Positions 15,429-23,387 of a stretch of 23,387 bases of DNA are shown here, one piece after another (position 1 is the stretch's first letter; every line of letters begins with the position of its first letter). Below the pieces are notes generated by a model. It was not told where the DNA came from. It made no database searches and saw only the letters and a list, made by a program, of their open reading frames with translations. The position numbers were made by a program, and so were the translations under genes. The DNA is from Desulfobacterales bacterium (GTDB lineage: Bacteria > Desulfobacterota > Desulfobacteria > Desulfobacterales > Desulfobacteraceae): assembly GCA_022361315.1 (NCBI GenBank), contig JAKSBB010000071.1, positions 1 to 23,387 of the forward strand. The letters run 5' to 3'.

Positions 15429-17741
15429 CAGCGGCTGGGAAAAGATCCCGAACTTGTGGCCATCACACGGCGACTGCTTGAGGTCCCACCGCAGAAAGAC
15501 GCCCTGCTGGCCTCGGACGCCCTGGCCGATGCCAGGGCCTTTTTCCGAAGCAGCCCGGAGATGTTCCAGAATATCGGTTTTTTTATCATCAGCCCCGAAC
15601 GCGTCAGCCTGGGGTCCATGCGCGATACCAACATCGGCACCCGGAACCTCATTGCTGACCAGTATCCTGAATTGGTGGCGCGTGCCTTTCAGGGAGAGGC
15701 GGGGTTTGTTCCTCCCATGACCTCTGATGTCCACCTGGCCGGTGCCCGCAACCGGGACAGGAAGCCCCCCACCATGTTTTTCATCAGTCCCATTCAGGAT
15801 GTGGGGGGCAATATCCTCGCCGTCATGACACTGCGGATTGACCCGGTACGGGACCTGTCCAAACTGACCCGGTCTCCCGGGCGGTGGAAAACCGATGACC
15901 TCTATGCCTTTGACCGGAGCGGCCGGATGTTGTCCAGCAGCCGGTTTGAAGATCAGCTCCGGGATATCGGACTGCTTGGGCCTGACGAGTCGTCTGCTTT
16001 ATCCATAGAACTCCGGGATCCGGGTGTTGATCTCACCCGTGAGCACCGCATGATAACTGATTTTCAGGACCTGCCCCTGACCCGGCTGGCGGAACAGGCC
16101 GTAGCCCTCCGGCGGCAGATGACGGATCTGGGCATCGGGCACGGGGTCTCAACCGTCGGGGTGGATATGAAGGGGTATCGGGACTACCGGGGGGTACCGG
16201 TGTTCGGTGCCTGGCTGTGGAGCCGGGATCTGGAAGTGGGGCTGGCCGCGGAAATTGATGTGGCCGAGGCTATGGCCGGTTTCTATTGGATCCGGCAGAC
16301 GGTGTTCGGTATTCTCGGCGGCACCCTCATCCTTTCCGTGTTCAGCGTTCTTCTGGTTCTGGTGCTTGGAGAGCGTTCGCGCCGGGTGCAGGAAACCGCC
16401 AGGCAAAACCTTGAGGCAAAGGTGGCGGAACGTACTCTGGAGCTTCAGGAAAACCAGGAACGGTTTGCGGCATTGCTGGAGTCTGCGCCGGACGCCATGG
16501 TGGTGTCTGACCAGGACGGTGAAATTGTTCTGGTGAATTCCCAGGCGGAACATCTGTTGGCCTATGACAGGTCCGAATTGCTGGGGGCGTCCGTGGATAT
16601 GCTGGTACCCGATAATATCAGGGATACCCACTATCAGAACAGGGCGCACTTTTTCAATAATCCGGAAATCCGTGAAAAGGGGAGGGCCGGTCTGGAGCTG
16701 ACGGCCCGGTCAAAAGACGGTACCCTGATCCCCGTGGAAATCAGCCTGAGTCCCATTAAGAGCCGGTCCGGTATCGTGGTGGTGGCCTCCATCCGGGACA
16801 TTACGGAGCGCAAAGAAGCAGAGGCGGCATTGCGGGCATCCGAAGAAAGTTTCCGTTTGATTCTTGAATCCGTGGGGGACGGCATTTTCGGTGTGGACAC
16901 CGGGGGCTGTGTCACTTTCGTAAACCCGTCTGCCGGGCGGTTGCTGGGGTACGAGGCCGATGAGCTGATCGCCCGGCCCATCCATGACAAGATTCACCAC
17001 ACCCATCCCGACGGCAGCCACTATCCGGTAGAAGACTGCCCCATGTTCAGGGCGTATAGTAAAGGGACACAGGAAACCATCTCCGATGAAATGTTGTGGC
17101 GCAAAGACGGTACCGGTTTTCATGTGGAATACTCTGCCGTACCGGTGATTAAGGACGGCCGGATTTCCGGGGCGGTAATCACCTTCCGGGACATTACGGA
17201 GCGGCGGGCCATGGAGGCGGTGCTGGCAGGAGAGCGGGAGCAGCTTCAGAATATCCTGGATACAAGCCCCGTAGGCGTTGCCATTGCCACGGGGGATGTG
17301 GTGCGTTTTGCCAATCCGAGATTTGCGGACATGTTTGATGTCAGGGAGGGAGATGACACCCCGGACCTTTATGTGGAAGATAGGGATCGTGACCGGATTA
17401 ACACCGCTCTGGCTGCCGGCCGGAGAATCGACAACATGGAATTAAAAATGATTGGCAAAAACAGGCAGATCCGGGATATGCTGGTCACTTATATGACAAT
17501 TGATTATGACGGGGAAACCGGGGGGCTCGGCTGGGTACTGGATATCACCGACCGGAAACGGGCTGAGCAGGAAATCCGGGACCGTCTGGATGAACTGAAC
17601 AGGTTCCGGCAACTGGCCGTGGGGCGGGAGAATAAGATGATTCAACTGAAAAAAGAGATCAATGAATTGTCCGGCCGTCTGGGGGAAGCCCATCGGTATA
17701 AAATTGTAGGAACGGACGACACCGGGGATGCGGATGCCTGA
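15426..17741 (+). CDS. dCache-PAS-PAS-PAS part of the split receptor, no kinase
   Basis: 771 aa from ATG 15426; an in-frame GTG lies at 15402. Residues 1 to about 285 are most of a periplasmic dCache sensor domain ([20 protein letters not shown], then the second lobe), followed by a transmembrane helix at about 290-314. Three PAS domains follow (about 343-460, 472-590, 605-712), then a helical tail ([16 protein letters not shown], ending near HRYKI) and a short acidic end. It has no signal peptide or first membrane anchor of its own, which supports a split gene. PAS2 has a [13 protein letters not shown] motif. The tail is nearly the same as in the receptor at 499-4095. The stop overlaps the next gene, a full hybrid kinase, by 14 bp, so that kinase is the natural partner. 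If joined with the upstream part, the protein would be about 1640 aa. Confidence 0.85.
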   Translation: MQRLGKDPELVAITRRLLEVPPQKDALLASDALADARAFFRSSPEMFQNIGFFIISPERVSLGSMRDTNIGTRNLIADQYPELVARAFQGEAGFVPPMTSDVHLAGARNRDRKPPTMFFISPIQDVGGNILAVMTLRIDPVRDLSKLTRSPGRWKTDDLYAFDRSGRMLSSSRFEDQLRDIGLLGPDESSALSIELRDPGVDLTREHRMITDFQDLPLTRLAEQAVALRRQMTDLGIGHGVSTVGVDMKGYRDYRGVPVFGAWLWSRDLEVGLAAEIDVAEAMAGFYWIRQTVFGILGGTLILSVFSVLLVLVLGERSRRVQETARQNLEAKVAERTLELQENQERFAALLESAPDAMVVSDQDGEIVLVNSQAEHLLAYDRSELLGASVDMLVPDNIRDTHYQNRAHFFNNPEIREKGRAGLELTARSKDGTLIPVEISLSPIKSRSGIVVVASIRDITERKEAEAALRASEESFRLILESVGDGIFGVDTGGCVTFVNPSAGRLLGYEADELIARPIHDKIHHTHPDGSHYPVEDCPMFRAYSKGTQETISDEMLWRKDGTGFHVEYSAVPVIKDGRISGAVITFRDITERRAMEAVLAGEREQLQNILDTSPVGVAIATGDVVRFANPRFADMFDVREGDDTPDLYVEDRDRDRINTALAAGRRIDNMELKMIGKNRQIRDMLVTYMTIDYDGETGGLGWVLDITDRKRAEQEIRDRLDELNRFRQLAVGRENKMIQLKKEINELSGRLGEAHRYKIVGTDDTGDADA

Positions 17742-20700
17742 AACCATACGACGGAATACTTTTTGGCGGGGATTGTCTAAGGCCGCAGCAGTGTGGGGCG
17801 CAGCCATATGGATGACCATGGCAGGGGGGGCTGTGGTTATTGCCGCAGACACCTCGTTCACTCCTGAAGAGAGGCAATGGCTGAAAGCGAATCAGGGCAG
17901 GGAACTGACATATATCATTCCCCCCCGTTACAGACCCATTTCCTTTGTTGAGGACGGGCGTGCCGGAGGCATTGCGGCGGATTATATCCGCATCCTTGAA
18001 ACCCGGCTGGGTCTTAAAATGAAACTAATGGATGTGCCCTTTGGAAAGGGACTGGACATGGCCCGGAAAAAGGAGATCGATCTTCTGCCCTGCCTGTCCT
18101 ATACACCGGAGCGGGCGCTCTTTTTAAAATTCACCGAAGGGCCTTACCTCACCCTGCCCATTGTTCTGGTGACCCGGAAGGATGTGGAAGGGATTTCCGG
18201 TGTGGCCGATATTCAGGGGCGGCGGGTGGCGGTGGACCGGAACCTGGTGGCTTACAGCAAGCTGACCAACGAGTATGCCCAATTGAATCTCACTTACGTG
18301 TTCCGGGAAACCTCTCCTGAGGTCATGCGGGCCGTTCACCTGGGGCATGCCGACGTCTGTTTTACCTCCACCGCCGTGGCGGGTGACCTGATATCCCGGA
18401 ACGGCTGGACCAACCTGAAAATCGCTGCGGAGACCGACTGGCCGGAAACCCGGTTGCGTATGGCTGTGAGGGATGACTGGCCGGTCCTGGCCGGTGTCCT
18501 GGAAAAGACTTTAGCAGACATCGACCGGCGGACCCGGGAAGAGATGTTTAACAAATGGGTGCCGGTGCGGTACGAACACGGCCTTCAGGATGATGTGATC
18601 TACGAAATCATTTTACCGCTTACGGTGTCCGGTGGGGTTATTATCATCGTTATTTCGGTGTTCCTGGTCATCCTGGTGCGTAAAAATAAAAAGATCCGGG
18701 GGATCAGGGATGAACTCACCGAAAGCCGGGACCGGTTCAACCTTTCCTTGGCAGCGTCGGGTATCGGGTTCTGGGAGTGGGACATTATCAGTGACCGCCT
18801 GTCCTGGGACGAGACCAATCAACCGGTGATGCGTCTGATGCCGGATATCAGTGCCATGGATGTGGAAGGGTTTTTGGCCTTGATGGATGAGGCGGATGCC
18901 GTCAGGGTCCGGGGAGAACTCGAAGATGCCCTGGCGGGAAAAAGCGACTATCATACGACATTTACCATCCGGGTACCGGATGCGGGTGCCAGGGTGATTG
19001 AAGCCCGGGGGCGTGTGCTGAAAGACGATGCCGGCCAGCCGGTGCGGATGATCGGTACCAGCATGGATGTGACCCGGCGGAAGGCAGCGGAGGCGGAGTT
19101 GGAAAAGCTCTCCGTGGCAGTGGAACAGAGTTCTGCGTCCGTGGTCATTACCGATACAACCGGTACCATTGAGTATGTGAATCCGGGGTTTTGCCGGGTG
19201 ACGGGCTACACGTCCGAGGAGGCCATCGGCCAGAACCCGAGGATTTTGAAATCGGATGGTCAAGCTTCGGATACCTACGAATCTCTGTGGAGAACCCTGG
19301 CCGCAGGGGACAACTGGCGGGGGGAATTTCTGAACAAGAAGAAAGACGGGAGCCTGTTCTGGGAGTCGGCGTCCATTTCCCCCATAAAAGACGACAGTGG
19401 TCAGATTACCCATTACGTGGCCATCAAAGAAGATATTACCGAACAGAAACAGATTCAGAAGGACCTGAGGGAAAAGCAATCCTTTCTCCAGGGATTGATC
19501 GATAATTCCGGAGCCCTGATTTACGCCAAGGACCTTGAGGGCCGGTATCTCCTGGTGAATAAAGACTGGCCTGAGATTCTGGGGTTGGGGGATATTGATC
19601 CTTTAGGGTTGACCGATGAAGATATGTTCGGGAAAGAGGCCGCCGCGATATTCAGGGAAAACGACCGGCAGGTACTGGCCGGAATGGTTGCATCGGACAG
19701 TGAGGAAACCCTGGTGGTAGGCGGGGAATCCCGGGTCTTCCATTCGGTAAAATTTCCGTTGCTGGATGCCGCGGGCGAACCCTACGCCACCTGTGGTATT
19801 TCCACGGACATTACAGACCGGAAGCAGATGGAAACCGACCTTCAAAACCAGGTCCGGGAACTGGATCAAACCCAGACCGCCATGCTGAATATGATGGAGG
19901 ATCTGGACGAGGAAAAGGCAAACGCCCAGGCCGCCACCCGGGCCAAAAGCGACTTTCTGGCCAATATGAGCCACGAGATCCGCACCCCCATGAATGCCAT
20001 CATCGGAATGAGCCATCTGGCGTTGAGAACCGATCTTACCCCCAAACAGCAGGACTATATTGAAAAGGTGCATCTATCGGCCCAGAGCCTTTTGGGGATA
20101 ATCAACGATATTCTGGACTTTTCCAAAATTGAGGCAGGTAAACTGGATATTGAAGTGATTGCTTTCAACCTCAATGAAGTGCTTGACAACCTGTCCCGCC
20201 TGGTGACGGCCAAAACCCAGGAAAAAGGCCTGGAACTGATTTTTAACATGGATACCGAAGTGCCGGTTTACCTGAAAGGTGACCCGCTCCGTCTGGGGCA
20301 GATTCTGTTGAACCTGGCCAATAACGCGGTTAAATTCACGGAAAAAGGTGAGATAGAGGTGTCCATTTCCGCCGTCACTGTGGCGGTGGAAGAGGCCATG
20401 CTGAAGTTTGAGGTGCGGGACACGGGCATCGGCCTGACACCGGAGCAGCAGGGTAAACTCTTCCAGTCCTTCCAGCAGGCCGACACCTCCACCACGAGGA
20501 AATACGGCGGTACGGGCCTAGGCCTTTCCATCTGTAAAAAACTCTGTGAGATGATGGGTGGGGAAATCGGGGTGGAAAGCGAAGCCGGGAAGGGCACCAC
20601 CTTCTGGTTTACGGTCCGTCTCGGCCGGGTGGACCGTGTGGCGGAGAAACTTGAGATTGTTCCCGAATCCCTCCAGGGAATGAAGACGCTGGTGGTGGAC

Positions 20701-22176
20701 GATAACCGCACCTTCTGCCACGTATTGAAAACCTATCTCGAAGGATTTTCGTTCCGGGTGGACATGTGTCACACCGGACAGGGGGCTATTGAGATGATCC
20801 GGTCCGCAGCCCAGTCTGAACAGAGCCGGTACGATGTGGTGTTCATGGACTGGCAGATGCCGGGCATGGACGGGATTGAGACGGTCCGGCGGATTCACGG
20901 GGATGCGGCGCTTGAACGGGTGCCCAAGGTCATCATGGTGACGGGGCATGGCCGGGAGGATGTGATGGACCAGGCCCGCACCGTAGGACTGGACGGCTTT
21001 CTGCTTAAACCGGTGACCCATTCCATGCTTTTTGACGCCGTGATGGAGGCTTTCGGGCAGGAAGCCACTGCAGGCAGAGACCGTGGTGGCGCAGCCGGAA
21101 GTGAAACGCCGGAGGCAGTCAACGCCATCCGCGGGGCAAGGCTGCTTCTGGTGGAGGATAACGCCCTGAATCAGCAGCTTGCCGTGGAGCTGCTAAACGA
21201 TGAAGGCTTTCATGTGGCTGTGGCGGACAATGGAAAAATCGGCGTGGAGATGATGAAGGCCTCAGAAGACGGGGACCGTTACGACGCCGTACTTATGGAT
21301 CTTCAGATGCCGGTGATGGACGGCAGAACCGCTGCCCGGAATATCCGGGGGCTGGATTCAGAGGTGAAGGATATCCCAATTATCGCCATGACTGCAGATG
21401 CCATGACCGGTGTCCGGGAAGAGGTGCTGAATCTGGGAATGAACGATTACGTGACCAAACCCATTGCCCCTGCGGAGCTGTTCAGCACCCTTGTCAAGTG
21501 GGTTGCACCGGGAGAGCGAACGGTGCACGAGCGGTACAAGGTCACCCGGGTTCAGACAACCGACGCACCGGCACTGCCGCCCCTTGAAGGAATTGATACA
21601 GACCGGGGGCTGGAGCGGGCCGGTGGAAACCGGGTGCTTTACCGCAACCTGCTGGTGAAATTCCATGCGGACAACCAGGAGACGCCGGCTGACCTTGGGC
21701 GTGCCGTTGCAGCCGATGACAGGGAAACCGCGGTGCGCCTGGCCCATACGGTGAAAGGCCTGGCCGGCACCATCGGTGCCGAAGACCTGCAGACTGCTGC
21801 AGGGGCGCTGGAAGCTAAATTGACTTCCGATAAAGAAGGCGTTGAGGTGCCGACGCTCCTTAATGAGTTTAAAACCGCCCTCCGGAAAACCTTGGATGTT
21901 TTAGCGCCGGTTGCCCGGGAAAGTGCATCGGAGACGAAGGCGGAAGCGGCTGCCCAAGGGGACGAAACACAATTGCTGGCATTCCTGAAGGAATTGGAGC
22001 CCCATGTGAAGAAACGCAAACCCAAGCCGGCAAAGGCAGTGCTGGCAGAGATGAATACCTACCAATGGCCGGATCGATACCGGCCCAAGATTGCAGAAAT
22101 AAAAAAGCTAACCGGAAAATATAAGTTCAAAGATGCCCGGCCTCTGGTGGAGGCCCTGGTGTCGGAACTGGAATAA
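17728..22176 (+). CDS. BvgS-type membrane hybrid histidine kinase
   Basis: 1482 aa. Signal peptide or anchor at about 15-40; one SBP_bac_3 domain (about 44-285); a transmembrane helix (about 295-317); three PAS domains (about 332-450, 458-571, 590-705); a coiled coil; HisKA with H749 in [12 protein letters not shown]; HATPase (about 850-975; [18 protein letters not shown]). Receiver 1 has D1041 ([11 protein letters not shown]), receiver 2 has D1191 ([11 protein letters not shown]) and the HPt has H1340 (AHTVKGLAG). A C-terminal extension ends in [19 protein letters not shown]. All phosphorelay residues are present, so it should autophosphorylate and pass phosphate along H-D-H to a separate regulator. 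From the kinase core to the end it closely resembles the soluble kinase at 9626. It overlaps the preceding receptor gene by 14 bp; ATG 17734 is an alternative start. A single-receiver gene follows after 30 nt. Confidence 0.93.
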   Translation: MRMPETIRRNTFWRGLSKAAAVWGAAIWMTMAGGAVVIAADTSFTPEERQWLKANQGRELTYIIPPRYRPISFVEDGRAGGIAADYIRILETRLGLKMKLMDVPFGKGLDMARKKEIDLLPCLSYTPERALFLKFTEGPYLTLPIVLVTRKDVEGISGVADIQGRRVAVDRNLVAYSKLTNEYAQLNLTYVFRETSPEVMRAVHLGHADVCFTSTAVAGDLISRNGWTNLKIAAETDWPETRLRMAVRDDWPVLAGVLEKTLADIDRRTREEMFNKWVPVRYEHGLQDDVIYEIILPLTVSGGVIIIVISVFLVILVRKNKKIRGIRDELTESRDRFNLSLAASGIGFWEWDIISDRLSWDETNQPVMRLMPDISAMDVEGFLALMDEADAVRVRGELEDALAGKSDYHTTFTIRVPDAGARVIEARGRVLKDDAGQPVRMIGTSMDVTRRKAAEAELEKLSVAVEQSSASVVITDTTGTIEYVNPGFCRVTGYTSEEAIGQNPRILKSDGQASDTYESLWRTLAAGDNWRGEFLNKKKDGSLFWESASISPIKDDSGQITHYVAIKEDITEQKQIQKDLREKQSFLQGLIDNSGALIYAKDLEGRYLLVNKDWPEILGLGDIDPLGLTDEDMFGKEAAAIFRENDRQVLAGMVASDSEETLVVGGESRVFHSVKFPLLDAAGEPYATCGISTDITDRKQMETDLQNQVRELDQTQTAMLNMMEDLDEEKANAQAATRAKSDFLANMSHEIRTPMNAIIGMSHLALRTDLTPKQQDYIEKVHLSAQSLLGIINDILDFSKIEAGKLDIEVIAFNLNEVLDNLSRLVTAKTQEKGLELIFNMDTEVPVYLKGDPLRLGQILLNLANNAVKFTEKGEIEVSISAVTVAVEEAMLKFEVRDTGIGLTPEQQGKLFQSFQQADTSTTRKYGGTGLGLSICKKLCEMMGGEIGVESEAGKGTTFWFTVRLGRVDRVAEKLEIVPESLQGMKTLVVDDNRTFCHVLKTYLEGFSFRVDMCHTGQGAIEMIRSAAQSEQSRYDVVFMDWQMPGMDGIETVRRIHGDAALERVPKVIMVTGHGREDVMDQARTVGLDGFLLKPVTHSMLFDAVMEAFGQEATAGRDRGGAAGSETPEAVNAIRGARLLLVEDNALNQQLAVELLNDEGFHVAVADNGKIGVEMMKASEDGDRYDAVLMDLQMPVMDGRTAARNIRGLDSEVKDIPIIAMTADAMTGVREEVLNLGMNDYVTKPIAPAELFSTLVKWVAPGERTVHERYKVTRVQTTDAPALPPLEGIDTDRGLERAGGNRVLYRNLLVKFHADNQETPADLGRAVAADDRETAVRLAHTVKGLAGTIGAEDLQTAAGALEAKLTSDKEGVEVPTLLNEFKTALRKTLDVLAPVARESASETKAEAAAQGDETQLLAFLKELEPHVKKRKPKPAKAVLAEMNTYQWPDRYRPKIAEIKKLTGKYKFKDARPLVEALVSELE

Positions 22177-22192
22177 GCAGCCTTCGGGCTGC
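22177..22192 (+). other. Intercistronic hairpin with UUCG tetraloop
   Basis: GCAGCC, TTCG, GGCTGC form a perfect 6-bp stem capped by a C(UUCG)G tetraloop, one of the most stable RNA loops known. It begins right after the kinase stop codon and ends next to the GGGGGAGA ribosome site of the next gene. No T-run follows, so it is not a classical terminator. It may protect the mRNA end, pause polymerase or tune translation. Confidence 0.65.
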
Positions 22193-22206
22193 GGGGGAGA
22201 ATCGCC

Positions 22207-22599
22207 ATGAAAGACCTGTCGGATTGTGTGGTCCTGGTTGTTGATGACACCGAGGCCAATGTGGATATGCTGGTGGAGGCACTGGGGGACGATTACGATG
22301 TGATGGTGGCCATGGACGGGGAGGAAACCCTGGAAATGGTGGAAGAAGAACGGCCGGATCTCATCCTGTTGGATATTATGATGCCGGTAATGGATGGGTT
22401 CGAGGTGTGTGAACGCCTCAAGGCAGATGAGGCCACCCGGGACATTCCGGTGATCTTTCTCACCGGCAAAGCCGACCCTGAGGACAAGGAAAAGGGTATG
22501 GCCCTGGGGGCCATTGATTACATTATTAAACCCTTTGACATCCCCGATGTTCAGGCCAGGGTGAAGACCCATCTGGAAAAAATCGCAGGCCAGGCTTAA
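22207..22599 (+). CDS. Single-domain response regulator
   Basis: A 130-aa stand-alone receiver with D13/D14 in LVVDDTEAN, phospho-acceptor D56 in LILLDIMMP, a Thr in VIFLTG, and Lys in YIIKPF. It has no output domain. The sequence is close to the receiver heads at 4381, 5621 and 22636, including the TRDIPVIF stretch, so it looks like a member of the same duplicated set that has lost or never had an output. GGGGGAGA lies upstream, beside the UUCG hairpin. It follows the BvgS-type kinase by 30 nt and is its likely phosphate acceptor, or a shuttle to other receivers (inference). Confidence 0.93.
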   Translation: MKDLSDCVVLVVDDTEANVDMLVEALGDDYDVMVAMDGEETLEMVEEERPDLILLDIMMPVMDGFEVCERLKADEATRDIPVIFLTGKADPEDKEKGMALGAIDYIIKPFDIPDVQARVKTHLEKIAGQA

Positions 22600-22635
22600 A
22601 TCCAAGTGTGAACGCAGACATAAAGGGCGGCGAAT

Positions 22636-23387
22636 ATGGAAGAAGAACAGCGTAGGGATACCATCCTGGTGGTGGATGATACGGAAGCCAATATCGATAT
22701 CCTTCTGGACATCCTGGAAGCGGATTACGAGGTGGGGGTGGCCACGGACGGGGAGTCCGCTCTGGAGGCGGTGGCCGAAGAACTGCCCGACCTTATCCTG
22801 CTGGACATTATGATGCCCGGGATGGACGGGTACCAGGTCTGCGAACGGCTTCAGTCCGAGGATAAGACAAAGGACATTCCCGTCATCTTTGTCACGGCCC
22901 TGGAGCAGCAGGAAAATGAAACCCGGGGTCTGGGACTGGGGGCGGTGGATTACATCACCAAACCCTTTAACCCGGAGATCGTAAAGCTTAGGGTGGAAAA
23001 TCATCTGAAGCTGGTCCGGGCCAACCAGGCGTTGAAGCGTCAGAATGAGATCCTTCTGGAAAACGAGCGGCTCAGAAACGACGTGGAAAGCATTGCCCGC
23101 CACGATATGAAGACCCCCATGAATACCTTGATCTCCATTCCGGAACTCCTGCTAAAAGAAGAGGGGATGTCGGACAACCAGCGGGAAATGCTGGAGATGA
23201 TTGCCCAGTCCGGGTTCAGGGTCATGGACATCATCAACTCCTCCATAGATCTCTACAGGATGGAAAAAGGGGAGTACCGCCTGCGTCCGGTACCCATCGA
23301 CCTGCTGAAAATTTTAAAGCAGCTCAAGGGGGAGATCGTTCATCTCATGGGGGAAAAGGATATCCCCTTCAGGATTCTAATCGGCGG
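22636..23387 (+). CDS. REC-histidine kinase, 3' end missing
   Basis: The frame is open from ATG 22636 to the right edge (250 codons and 2 bases). The receiver (about 8-125) has LVVDDTEANIDIL, a D in LILLDIMMPGMDG, and Lys in YITKPF. A coiled coil (NQALKRQNEILLENERLRN) leads to an H-box IARHDMKTPMNTL and a dimerisation helix ending in SIDLYRMEKGEYR. The HATPase domain is just beginning at the edge. The layout matches the first half of the soluble kinase at 6816, which continues into REC-HPt; this one may do so too, but that cannot be seen. Only a modest ribosome site (AGGGCGG) precedes the ATG. It lies 36 nt after the single receiver. Confidence 0.88.
   Translation, partial: MEEEQRRDTILVVDDTEANIDILLDILEADYEVGVATDGESALEAVAEELPDLILLDIMMPGMDGYQVCERLQSEDKTKDIPVIFVTALEQQENETRGLGLGAVDYITKPFNPEIVKLRVENHLKLVRANQALKRQNEILLENERLRNDVESIARHDMKTPMNTLISIPELLLKEEGMSDNQREMLEMIAQSGFRVMDIINSSIDLYRMEKGEYRLRPVPIDLLKILKQLKGEIVHLMGEKDIPFRILIG

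Noticed and set aside
1..23387. Mobile elements, CRISPR arrays, tRNA or rRNA genes
   Set aside because: No transposase or integrase motif, no regular spaced repeats and no tRNA/rRNA-like sequence were seen on reading; the repeated segments found are paralogous protein domains.

Overview
This window is about 23 kb of chromosome-like DNA, GC-rich by eye, and almost every base belongs to signal-transduction genes. The style points to a sulfate-reducing or related member of the Desulfobacterota (old Deltaproteobacteria, perhaps Desulfobacterales): BvgS-like periplasmic-binding-protein receptors, chains of PAS domains, a V4R protein beside a soluble hybrid kinase, and REC-HD-GYP proteins. That placement is inference from protein style; no rRNA or housekeeping gene is present to confirm it. 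I see no tRNA, rRNA, CRISPR array, transposase or clear intrinsic terminator.

Layout. Positions 1-4107 lie on the minus strand. A large three-SBP receptor with PAS domains but no kinase domain (499-4095) is followed, tightly coupled, by the start of a PAS-STAS protein that runs off the left edge. A divergent intergenic region of about 273 bp (4108-4380) carries the likely promoters. From 4381 to the right edge everything is on the plus strand with short gaps or overlaps, so it probably forms one operon or a few. In order: two paralogous REC-HD-GYP phosphodiesterases (4381, 5621); a soluble REC-kinase-REC-HPt protein with an unclear start (6783/6816); a single REC domain (8678); a V4R ligand-binding protein (9072); a soluble hybrid kinase with REC-REC-HPt (9626); a triple-SBP/dCache/PAS receptor split in two by an apparent -1 frameshift (12817 and 15426); a full BvgS-type hybrid kinase (17728); a single REC domain (22207); and a REC-kinase cut by the right edge (22636).

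How the genes may work together. Seven SBP_bac_3-type sensor domains on three membrane receptors, one dCache domain, one V4R protein and many PAS domains form the input side. Four proteins carry a histidine kinase module, and three of these end in an HPt domain. The visible outputs are few: two HD-GYP domains (c-di-GMP breakdown) and one STAS domain (partner switching). No DNA-binding output domain and no GGDEF domain is seen. Two receptors (499-4095 and the split 12817-17741) lack any output domain, yet share an almost identical C-terminal helical tail, so they may act by docking onto a kinase encoded nearby.

The most notable points are the shared receptor tail, the frameshifted receptor with a TGATG restart, the array of near-identical receiver heads joined to different outputs, the conserved unnamed C-terminal extension of the two big hybrid kinases, the cysteine-rich PAS domains, and a UUCG-capped hairpin between two cistrons.
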